This document shows positions 48,641 through 59,337 of a stretch of DNA of 64,000 bases, one piece after another. The notes below the pieces were generated by a model that did not search any database, was not told where the DNA came from, and saw only the letters and a list, made by a program, of their open reading frames with translations. Numbering within the stretch: the first letter of the stretch is position 1; every line of letters begins with the position of its first letter. A program made the position numbers and the translations under genes. This stretch comes from Selaginella tamariscina (lineage: Eukaryota; Streptophyta; Lycopodiopsida; Selaginellales; Selaginellaceae), in assembly GCA_003024785.1 (NCBI GenBank), contig PUQB01000212.1, positions 333,972-397,971 of the forward strand, read 5' to 3'.

Positions 48641-49080
48641 TTGAAGGAGGTGTTTCGTTTGTAACATATGCATAGACCGAATTATTTTGTAAATAAAATT
48701 TAAAAAGTCAAACACAATATTATTTATAAAAGAAAGTGTTGAATAAAAGAATGTCAGTACTAGTTCAATAAGAATAAACATTAAAACTACTCAAACATTT
48801 AAAACTTTAAACATTAAAAAGTTCCACAAGGTGGTAAATTCAAGAGGTTTATGAAATTAAATTAAAGTTGTGATGCTTCACTAATTATATAAGACTAATA
48901 ATAAAAACTCATTTACATGTTAAAGAAGTTACCTTTCAGAAGTGCGGTAAAGTAATCATTAAAGAATAAAATAAATGTAAACGTAGATGAGAGTGATTCT
49001 GCTTATAAAAATATCGATGACACTAAAATAATCCTTGAGGAGTTTTTATTATGCAAGCTCTATGACAACACATGCCGCAC
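48641..49080 (+). pseudogene. Inverted Crinkler C-terminal copy facing the previous one
   Basis: On the plus strand, GTGTTTCGTTTGTAACATAT corresponds to GVFLLQHM of copy A. AAATTCAAGAGGTTTATGAA corresponds to VNSEGSRKLK, and GATGAGAGTGATTCTGCTTA, then TAAAAATATCGATGACACT to the acidic repeat. With 48000-48640 it forms an imperfect palindrome centred near 48640. Confidence 0.72.
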
Positions 49081-49199
49081 AGCACCTGCAATAACATTTA
49101 TTTACTAGTGATGTACCATGAGAAGCAACTACGAAAGCTATGCATGTGAAAGTATAAAAGTATAAAAACTATATTTAAAAATAAAGCACATGCAAAAGT

Positions 49200-51115
49200 C
49201 TCGAGTGTGATTAAGACACCACATGTACATAACCATTCCAAATGGCTTGCACCAATATCGAAGATACCCCTTTAAGTTCCAACAGCTCGTCCTCCCAATC
49301 ACACTCAAGACTTTTGCAGGTGCATTATTCTTAAATACAACTTCAACACTCTCACATGCATAACTCTTGTAGTTGCTCCCCAATGCCACATCAGTCTGTT
49401 GAAGGGTGTAGCGGGGCATGTATATTGCATAACAAAAGGCTCCCCGAGGATTATCCCACAATCTTCATCAATGTCCATGACCCCTGGAATGCACGGCACC
49501 ACTGGTGCAAAGTCTCCCTTCGGCTTTGCTCTCAAGCAAAGTCGCAAACCCACAGTCCACAAGTGTCATCACCCACCTAGAAGCCGGCACGACCACGTGC
49601 CCAGCACCCGAGAGATAGTAAGTGAACACGGCATATTCTATGAACTTGTTTGTATCTCCTTTCCACAGGTCCTTGGCTTCATCGCGCAGCAAGCAGCTCC
49701 TTGCCCGTGTCCGAGATCATGCTCTGTGCAAATCCCAAGAACCAATCCTCACCCGGTTGCTGCACCTACATGTACCACTCAAGGGCAGTTACTAAAATCT
49801 CCTCCTTCCTGTGTAAGTGTGAATGATGGCCTGAATATCCAATCTAGACACATCGATGAACCTCTCCATGAAAGCTTGTATGTTGCTGGCGTCAAATCCA
49901 TGCAATCGATATATATCTTTCACAGAGAAAGGCTTCATTATCGAGGATAAAAATTGCTGACGCACGTTCAGCATACTTCTTCCCGCCCTGGAAATAAAGA
50001 GAGGACTCTGCAGCTCGCCAATATCCAATAGAGCTAAGACAAAAAGATTCAACAACGACTGTCCCTCCTCAGGAGTGCGTGTCGATCTAAAACAACCTCT
50101 CATATCGTGTAACAACGCTTGGGCTTCATCTACCAATATCACTCCATCACACCAACCCACCTCTCCTCCACGAGCTTTGTAATGCATGCACAACAAAGTG
50201 GGTGCGATCCGAAACCAGAGAGAGCAGTTGTTCGGTTAAGCTCAAGAACACATCTTTGATTCCGGGATATTCTAACTGAAAGAAAGCCCAATCTCGCGGA
50301 CTAAGCCCTGCCTTTAACCGCTTCAAGATGGAAAGCCTCGCTATAACTAACGCACCCACGCACCGGATCAAATTGGTCGATATCAGTTTCTCCTGGACAG
50401 ATGCGTTCCAATGTCCTCACCTCCCCAACCATGCATGGGACGGTCAACCGTAAAGAACAGAGCAAACCTTGTGCTGGCTAACTCAATCATCATCCTCGTT
50501 TTCCCTGATCCACTAGCTGCTAAAACCAGTGACCTGCTTAGCTCCTAGCCTTTCTGTAAATCTCTCATCCAGTTCCACAAGCCCCCCCCCGACACCTTCC
50601 TATAACAAACATGGCTGGCCTGCAAGGGAACAGACCTTTCCCCTCCAAGAAGGAAACTCAGCCTTGTATTGTAACTCCTCTGCTGGTAGATATCGGAGAG
50701 AGGGCTCTATCTCGGAAGAATAACGGTCACATTGGAAAACATAACTAGCACAAGGGGCCGTGTAGAACATGACACAAAGCAACAGCCAACAGATGCAGGA
50801 GCGGTCAAGAACCAACATATGCACAGATTCGAGGAATTAGAAAGAACAAAACAACAGAGAGACATACCTCGTATTATCTTGCGGAAAAGCTCATCCCCTT
50901 TCTTGAACACATAGCCAGAAGCTTGAGGAGTAACTGGAATCCACGCAGGCGTCGGCTTGAAGCGAAGACGAAGAACTTCATCCTGCTCCTTGACTGAAGC
51001 TTCCCATCAATAGCATTGGAGCCAGCGCCTACTCCTATGCACTTGCCCCTGTTTCGAACGGCGTTTGGACTTCTTCTCCAGACCTGATCATACGCCACTT
51101 CCATGGCGTCCAAGT
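49200..51115 (-). pseudogene. Crinkler copy B, N-terminal and NTPase part
   Basis: Matches copy A 39640-41760 closely, including the Walker B block (VILVDEAQ near 50120-50150) and the header exon end (GYVFKKGDELFRKI). The Walker A region is at 50495-50520 with bases lost. The initiating ATG of copy A (CTCAGCTATGGACGACTTGG) is deleted to ATCAGACTTGG, and many non-triplet deletions break the frame (for example about 49690, 50200, 50390, 50420 and 51010). It is therefore a pseudogene. It still preserves some bases that copy A lacks (an extra G at AGGGGCAAG), which is useful for judging copy A. Confidence 0.8.
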
Positions 51116-52234
51116 CTGATAAACCCTAACCCTGACTCTAAGTATAATTAATTTTAAGTAAATTAATTATATAATCACTTTAGGTAATTAGTTGTTTTTA
51201 ATTTCTAATTTTATATTATATTTATTGTATAATCATTTTAATTAAATTTTTTGCCATATATTTATATGCACTTTATTACATGGACTTCATAAAGTAAAGT
51301 TAATTTTAAGTAAACTAATTACATAATCACTTTAGAATATAATCATTAACCTGATAGGCTGAATAGGCTGCTTAATGAACGATCCAGATTTACTCTTAAA
51401 TCAATTAGTGTTACGGTTAGATCTTAAAAATCCACCATTTAAATATTTAAGTATTTAGTAAATCGGCCAATTATATATTTACATATTTATTAAATCCACT
51501 ATATCTTAATAAATTATAGAAATACAAGTAAGCCGGTGAAAAACGTAAATATATACATATGTATATAAAAATATGTATATAAACATTATTGTTTAAATAT
51601 AGATAATTAAAGTTAAAGTATTGTATGCAGAGAAATACTGTACATGTAATACTTTACTATTTATAAATTATAATAAATTAATTATTATTATAAATTAATT
51701 AAAATTATTAAAAGACTTATGAAGCACATATTACACACACACACACACATATATATAAAAAGCAATTTTGCTTCATAAGATACCAATAAAAAACAAGGAG
51801 CCATGGTGTGTACTATGTATACAAAGATTTTAAATACATATATGTATATATATATATTTCATAATTATGCATATTTTACAGTTTCACTTTTTTATTATTT
51901 GTATACATTGGGTATACCTACATAAACACACACACACACATATATATATACCCAATCAACTGATTACATATTTTAATTTTTTTAAATTTAAATAATCAAC
52001 ATTAGAAAATAACTTGTGATCACTATTTATTGAACAGTATTAAGAATTACATAGATAATAAATAGATAGATAATAGACATAGATAGACAGATATACATTT
52101 TTGGCCGTTGATTCATTACTAGAGCATCCGACGGTGATCCAAGCTTGGATCTGCGAGTTCAAATGAGCTTGTGTGTGTACTTAAGTGTGTAAATATATTT
52201 ATGCGAAGCTTATTACACATGTATTTTCTGCACA

Positions 52235-52273
<39 letters not shown>

Positions 52274-52398
52274 TATATATATATATATATATGCGTGACA
52301 GACATTCAAGTACCAAGAAGCTTATGTGTCCGTCTAAGAAATACAAACGTACATATACGAGAATATATAGAGAGAGAGCACAATGCGTGCGTGCGTGC

Positions 52399-52433
<35 letters not shown>

Positions 52434-52442
52434 ATGTCTCAC
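51116..52442. other. AT-rich intergenic DNA downstream of cyclin B
   Basis: 51135-51345 belongs to the 150-bp AT-rich repeat family. 51376-51570 is the counterpart of 45690-45895. Microsatellites lie at 51734-51750, 52235-52290 and 52410-52430. No gene is seen. Confidence 0.55.
52103..52172 (+). other. tRNA-like sequence, possible SINE head
   Basis: GGCCGTTGATTCATTACTAG, then AGCATCCGACGGTGATCC, then GGATCTGCGAGTTCAAATGA resembles a decayed tRNA with A-box-like and B-box-like (GAGTTCAAATG) parts. It has no clean cloverleaf. This is a weak call. Confidence 0.25.
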
Positions 52443-52912
52443 CTATATGATGGCTGGACGAAGAAGTGCCACACAGAGAAATTGATCGCACGAGTATTTC
52501 TTGTGCACAACAGTAAGGTTACCTTCTCGTGCCGTTGTATGAAACCCACCATCATCCTCGCACATTCTCTGTAAACAGTATATGTTATGTATCCCAAATG
52601 AATTTTTGAGAGTAATATACATCATCATAGCACACGCAGTACGTGCATATCTATGCATCTTACTGATATACTACAAGTGTGTGTGTGTGTGCGCGTGCGT
52701 GTGTGTACATACAGCAGTTGCTTTGGGGTGTATCCGGAATGCCGTTGAAGGGCATTGCTCCAAAGAGGTGACTTCTGCAGAGTACATTGTGCGGCGTAAA
52801 TCGCAGCTGCTGCTAATAAGGACGGTGGATATTTAATCATGTTGTATTCTCCTAGGCAAAGCTCCACCAAGAAGAACACCAGGTGTCCCATCTATTTAAC
52901 ACCAACACAATG

Positions 52913-52947
<35 letters not shown>

Positions 52948-55324
52948 ATATATATATATCAGCGTATGTACAAATGCATGTGTACATGTAACATGCAACT
53001 ATGCACACATATATGTTAGGAACCACTACGTACAAACTAGAGACCCTCACAAAACCACCCAACCTCCCCCAAGCTGTCTCTAGTTCCACACGCTGCTTTC
53101 CAAAAAGGCTTCTAATATTATCAGGTGTCTCCGAATAAGGTGGTTTCGTGAGGGTCTCTAGTTTGTACGTAGTGGTTCCTAACAATATAAGACAGGTATC
53201 TACGCATACATGCAAGTGTACGTACTTCAGTGTCGGAGACAGCCGCTTTTAGGAACCTCGTGGCGAATACATATGGTGTTGGTACTGTCAAGTTGAAACT
53301 TAATCTGTTTAAGATTACCTTCTCCTGTATACAGAAAAACATCATAATAAACTTATATTACATTACGTATACATATAAATAATATACGACGGTATATATA
53401 TGTGTGTGTGTGTGTACCATGTCGATAACGTCTTCCCTTGAAAAGGCTTTGTCCGAAATAAATACGAAATGTTCGATCTGCAAAACATCTGACCTAAGCA
53501 TATGGTTTACATACTATAAACGTAGATTAACATGTATGTGAGTGCATATCACAGACATAAATATAGTATATGATTACAAAGTACATAAATATATATAATT
53601 TAATACAAATACGATACATTGATTTATATCATACTTATGCATATACGCATTATGTGTGTGTGTGTGTGTGTACACATATACCTCAGGAGACCAAATTTCT
53701 TCATACTTAGAGGCTATAAGCATTGCAGTGACACCAACAAGCTGTAGATCCTTACGTAGAACTCGTTTGGAAGAGAAGGAACCGGTCCATGATGTTGACC
53801 GTGAGGTAAAGAGTCTCTGGCATTAGCTTAAACTTGTAATGGACCTGTTTAATGCAATCATTAACAAGGTAAGACCTGTGTGTGCGCGTGTGCGTGCGCA
53901 TGTCTTTTATAAAATGTTTTACTTAAAAGATTCGAAGTTAAATGCAGACTCTACCTCAATAAGCCAGTCTACAAGAATGGATCTCATCTTCGAGTTGATA
54001 TCCGTCTGATAAGCCATGTAGCTTTCCGAAATAGCATTGACACCCTAACCACAAATTATATACAGACGCAGACACGAAATATGTACATATAAATATTTAC
54101 ATATTGTGTGTGTGTGATTAATTACCTCGGCTTTCCGATAGAACTGATATATATCTTCCACATAGTCACTACGGCCAAGTGATTCCCAATCAGCCTCATC
54201 AATGTTTACGGAAGAATCATCAGCAACATCAGACATTTCTGCGTCTGCAGCCTGCAAAAAGTAGTATATCTCATGTTTATACACAGTGTAAACCACATCA
54301 CACACACACACATAATTTACATGACGTTAACATTACCATATTAAAATCATGTGTACTGAATTCGTTATAGTAGTGACATTCCAAGTTGATATGTATTGAA
54401 CATTTGATATACATAGTTGTACAATATATATTAAACTGTATGAAGTATTATTATATTAAGAATATATCGTTTTATTTGTATAACCATTGTGAATATAGCG
54501 AGTATAATATTCGTAGAATATCCGTCTCGTGTTGTGTGTTACCTCACTTCTGGCTGTGAGCAAGGCTGTCAATGTGGGCTCTCTTTCGTCAGCAGGGCCT
54601 TCAGTAGAGTGCACGGATATGTTTCTAGGCCTTCGAGTTGCATTTGTGCGCCTTTGCTTCGTTTTCCATGTGTGAGTTTCCTGAAAACAAGCATATACCA
54701 TTAGAACACACAGCATATAAAGTACTTGCAGAGACTTGTAAGCGGCATACTTGCATTTAATATATATACGACTTATGTACGAAATATATAAGCACATCCG
54801 TCCATACACCTCTGTGTGTACACACGCACACACTTACTGGCTTTCCATTCTCGTGGAAATTCGCAGAATACGTCCTGCATTACGTTGTGTTTTAGTCGAG
54901 AAAAACTATATTCTCTGTGTGTGTGTGCACATACGATGTAAATATGTGTATATACCTTGTAAGAGAACGACCATCCTGACAAGGCTGCAACGTCGCGTTC
55001 CTAATACGTTTATTAGATAATATAACAGAATCTCTCTCTCTCTCTCTCTCATATATACACAAGATAGAGAACTTACTCCTTGGAAATTTTGCTCACGTTG
55101 CAGCTCACAGAGAGTGCACCTACAAGGTTCCCAATATCCCCAAGAGCTCGTCGGTTCTTGACTTGGTTCATCGCTCCTTCAGTTGTCAATGAAATCCAAT
55201 AAATGGCGTATCAGTCTCGGTGTGTATAATACACAAACATAAGACTTGTATTCTACCAAATATACAACAGATGCCAACCTTTACCCTGAGCTTCTTTGTA
55301 GTTTTTGTTCTCGTCTACCTGCAT
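52443..55324 (-). CDS. B-type mitotic cyclin
   Basis: Coding exons (minus): 55279-55324 (ATG at 55324), 55077-55176, 54956-55000, 54838-54874, 54543-54680, 54126-54251, 53955-54044, 53692-53844, 53418-53477, 53226-53334, 52713-52891, 52443-52568. The N-terminus has a canonical destruction box RRALGDIGN. The cyclin-box signature is [12 protein letters not shown], after [30 protein letters not shown] and [20 protein letters not shown], then [10 protein letters not shown] belong to the two cyclin folds. It activates CDK for mitotic entry and is destroyed by the anaphase-promoting complex. Two frame slips are present: an extra base near 53775 and a missing base near 52545 (GGG/TTT boundary). Otherwise the exons are intact. 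The start exon is preceded by an acceptor-like TTTCAG, implying a 5' UTR intron. Confidence 0.88.
53015..53183. mobile_element. MITE-like element with about 45-bp terminal inverted repeats
   Basis: The left arm GTTAGGAACCACTACGTACA, then AACTAGAGACCCTC is repeated inverted at the right (GAGGGTCTCTAGTTTGTACG, then TAGTGGTTCCTAAC). The 169-bp element lies in the cyclin intron between the exons at 53226 and 52713. No clear target duplication can be set because the flanks are (TA)n-rich. Confidence 0.85.
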
Positions 55325-56368
55325 TTTCTGAAAGTAAAAGATAAACTAAGCTAAAGTCCCATAATACATATGCGGGTCTGTACAAATCTATTTAAAGAAG
55401 GTTGGTACCTCATATAATAACAGATGTATGTATGTATTAGTTTGCTATACCTACATTCCTCGAATCGATGGTGTTCAATAAAAAGATCACACACACAAGG
55501 ATTAGGGTTGTAGAAACGGTTAAGCTACACACATTGCCAATATAGGCTCGGACAGGCGTAAAGCTGCGACTTTTTGCTACATTTCTGAAGATTGCTACTC
55601 TTGAAAGCTGCGACTTTTGGCTACATTCTGAAGATTGCTACTCTTGAAGGCAAGAGTCAATGCAGAGACCGATTTGAAGTGCATATATGTCTAAGCTACA
55701 TTTTCTACAGATTTGCAACATACCTCGATGTCGGGAGGTGGCGATGTCGATTTCAGCGGAAGATTTGCGACTCCTGAAGGCAAGATCTGAAACGGCGGAG
55801 AAGGCAAGATTTACATGAGATTTGCGACTCCTGCGATGTAGTGATCGATCTGAGGAGGTGGCGATGGCGATTTCGGCACAGGGACAGGAACTAGAGTCGT
55901 AGAAACCCTGGAGATCGAGCGCAAACGTGATAAGCTATACGGATTCCCCACAGAGTGCCATGAATCATGCGAGTAGTAGCACACCACGAACAAGGAATCC
56001 GCCTGCGAACACGCTCGCCGCCGGCGATCTGAACCATGAAGCACACAGAAAGGCAAGGGTTTCCCCCTCACTGGAACTCTCAACGGCTCCTCCGTGCACA
56101 GCCACCGTCGATCGCTGCCACTCCAACGGTTCCGATTCACTTTCAACGTCTCTATACAGATCACTTTAACGTTATATACTTTACATTATCTGGTCAATGT
56201 ATATTCCATAAACTATAACATTAACAATGTTTTATTAAAATATTCTTTCACACATTATTAAAAATACCTTATCAATTAGTTAATTAATTCTTTTAATATT
56301 TAAATTGATGTATATATTCTATATCAATAAATTAAAATAAACTAGAAAATAAAATAATTAGATTTAAA
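55325..56368. other. Intergenic: cyclin B 5' region and OLA1 3' flank
   Basis: A 40-odd bp direct repeat (AAGCTGCGACTTTTTGCTAC and ATTCTGAAGATTGCTACTCT, then TGA) occurs twice at 55561-55650. 55850-56165 is unusually GC-rich for this window and probably holds the cyclin promoter/5' UTR. ORFs here on both strands have no recognisable content. Confidence 0.5.
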
Positions 56369-56645
56369 TCACTTCTTAGAGCCCGTAACGTTAAATTTAA
56401 AAAAGATGACATCCCCGTCCTGTACAACGTAGTTCTTGCCTTCCTGCTTATATTTTCCAGCAGCCTGCAAAAGAATTTTTTGTATATGTATATATATGTG
56501 AGTGTGTGTATACACACATATACATACACACACGCACATATAGTGTGTGTGTGTAGCTAGATCTTATGTATACCTTAACAGCGGCTTCAGAACCGAGCTC
56601 TTAAGATCTTCAAATTTCATGACCTGCAAAACATATTTATATGCA

Positions 56646-56705
<60 letters not shown>

Positions 56706-59337
56706 TTACTTCAGCACAGATAAATCCCTCTCGAAGTCAGTATGTATTGCTCCAGCGGCTTGAGGTGCTTTCGATTGCTTTCTTATTTGCCAGCACTTAA
56801 CCTGTATATTACATTATGATATGCTTAAGCTAGATTAATTAAATTTATGACCATTAATAACACAATATGTCTCAATTAATATTTGTCCTTTGTAATTACG
56901 TACAGTAATAATAGTAACGTGTTTGCAATTAAATGTTCTGGTAGATTACGACATATACATACAATAGACGTACACATCTGTGTCTGTACTACGTGTACAC
57001 GTGTACGCATGCATGTATGATGTACAAGATCCTTTAAGAGTATAACTTGTCGGAATACCCTGAATTATAAGTATACTTAACAGAGTATATATTTATTTAA
57101 TTATGCTAATAAATATGTTGTCCCAGATATGCACACATACGTATGTTCAGTAGAATGTGCTACGAATAGATACCTCGTCTGGACCAGCTGTGAAGAAGTA
57201 TATCAAGTTAATGGCAGCAAAACCCGTCTTGATAATCTTCGGTAATGCGCTGCAATAGCAATATTATTACACTAACTTTATATTACATAGTTATAAACTA
57301 AATCATACAATAATGATGTATAAGCATATACATTGTTAGGTCCTCTAAGCGTATGAATGGGTTCACACACGCGCGTGCGCGCAAAGATGAACATGTATAT
57401 ACACACATATGCATCATAAAAAAAAATTAATATATATAATGTAGAAACGAACCTCTGAACCTCGTTCTGTTTGCAAAAACAGCAGCTTCATCTGCAGGCA
57501 TATCACTAGCTTCTGCTCAAGCACACCACTGAAGGGAATAATTGGTTCCCCACCATGCTCCTGAACCCTGTTGAACAAAAATAAATAAATAAACGCAATA
57601 CTTTTTGTGCGTGCGTGCGTGTGTGTGTGACAGAGAAGTCTCAACCAAGCATGGATCTTTGGAAGCCATTTGTTCTTTTTACGTTGATAATCCTTCTCTG
57701 TCATGTTCACCTGCATAAGTATGTATCTATGAGTATACATGTGTACACTCTACGTATGCGCATCTGTGTATGAGCCGTAGTCTTGAAAGGTGATATATAT
57801 ATACAGACATCTTTCTGAGTCTGTGCTACCATATGATATGTGTGTTTGGACTCATAGATATATGACATTGTGCGTATGGGCGTATGTATATATATGGGTG
57901 ATGTTTACCAGGTATACAACCGGCTTTGATGTCAACAACTGGAAAGTGTTGAGAAATTCAATGTCAGCAAGCTTCCATTCTACAAGCCTCACGTCTTTCT
58001 CGTCATTAAGGCACTGTTGCACCTGCAACATACAATCCAGTTATAAAACTCTATATATGGATATATATACAATATGAACGAATATATTACCTTATGACAG
58101 CACTCGAGCTCCAGTTTGAGCTGCTTGTCATTACTACGCTTGAGAGCCTTCTCAATATCTTCAATTTTTTTCCCAATGAACTCCAAATCCTGTATACATA
58201 AATACCATATGCATGATTAAGAGAAGAGGTTATTAATTACCTTCAGCCTTAACTCTTTCGAGATTATCTCTAAATCTCTAATTGGATCCACGCTGTCTTC
58301 CACGTGGATCACATCCACGTCATCAAGCTCCTGAAAAAGTAAATACATCAACATAAACATTACGTTGTCTATGTGATGTTCAACAAAAAAACAAAGACTT
58401 ACTTAAAACGTGGAATATTCCGTCAACAGCACGAATGTGCGAGAGAAAATTGTTTCCCAAGCCTTGACCTTCATGAGCACCACGTACAAGACCAGCAATA
58501 TCGTGTACTTCTAAAACGCAGAAACCTGTTTAAAATGTCATTATAAATATACAGAGATATAGATACATACTCACAAATATATATAGCATCCATGGGTGTG
58601 GTCATATCGCATAGAAAAGAAACTAGTTCAATAGAAGTGTACGTTCATGATGCACGTGGCTCTCTCTCTCTCATGCGCACACGCACACGCACACGCACAC
58701 GCACACGCACACGCACACGCACACGCACGCACACATTCTATTTACCTCGCTCTTGGGTTTGTTAAGATGGCAGAGCCAGTTGAAGCGATCATCAGGAACA
58801 GATACGCGTGCCTCATTTGGTTCAATTGTGCAGAAGGGGAAGTTCTCAGCAGGGATAGAGAGCTTAGTGAGCGTGTTGAACAATGTAGATTTGCCCACAT
58901 TAGGAAGACCCACCTGCCAGCAAAGAATTAGTTTCAAAACGTGTGTGCGTGTGTGTTTGGTGTGTGCAGTTTTACGTAGTGTGTATATGATTTTGTCTAA
59001 AAAGTTGTATCGATAACGTAATAGTTGCTTATACCGCATATACATACACGTCTGTGTATGAAAAAATGTGCTTTATGGGTATCATACACATCGTCTCATT
59101 CACGTACGTGTACGTGGACTGCACACATACATCAAAACTACACGGACTGCGAGGCTACCCAATGACAATGTGTGTGTGTGTGTGTCTATATATATATATA
59201 TATACACACACTTAAACTATGAATCAACGAAGGAATCAACTCACAATTCCAATCTTGAGATGCGAAGAGAATCGGCCGAGAATGGGACGCTCCGGCGCCG
59301 CCTCCTTCCCCTTCACTGCAGCTGCCTTGGGTGCCAT
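56369..59337 (-). CDS. OLA1: Obg-like ATPase 1 (YchF family)
   Basis: Exons (minus): 59245-59337, 58746-58913, about 58404-58525, 58241-58330, 58091-58189, 57909-58022, 57646-57710, 57453-57567, 57174-57249, 56710-56801, 56574-56623, 56369-56464 (TGA). The start is [12 protein letters not shown]. The P-loop is GLPNVGKST, switch region [20 protein letters not shown], and NMTE replaces NKxD, the feature giving YchF/OLA1 its ATP preference. The C-terminal TGS-domain end is [20 protein letters not shown]1 binds ribosomes and acts in translation control and stress response. The order and sizes match plant OLA1 (about 394 residues). About seven single-base losses break the frame (near 58513, 58404, 57502, 57477, 56726, 56600), mostly in homopolymers, while flanking codons are fully conserved. 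Confidence 0.92.
58675..58736. repeat. (ACACGC)n microsatellite in OLA1 intron 2
   Basis: About ten copies of a hexamer, ending 10 bp before the 5' splice site of exon 2 (minus sense). Confidence 0.9.

Larger units (their letters stand above)
47382..52840 (+). repeat. Segmental duplication, copy 2 (THF1 3' fragment - Crinkler B - cyclin B)
   Basis: Colinear with 37383-46075. At its right edge it runs into the intact cyclin B gene. It begins abruptly inside the intron before THF1 exon 4. Confidence 0.85.

Noticed and set aside
55811-56164. 117-codon minus-strand ORF upstream of cyclin B
   Set aside because: GC-rich region upstream of the cyclin start. The translation shows no domain and the opposite strand is equally open.
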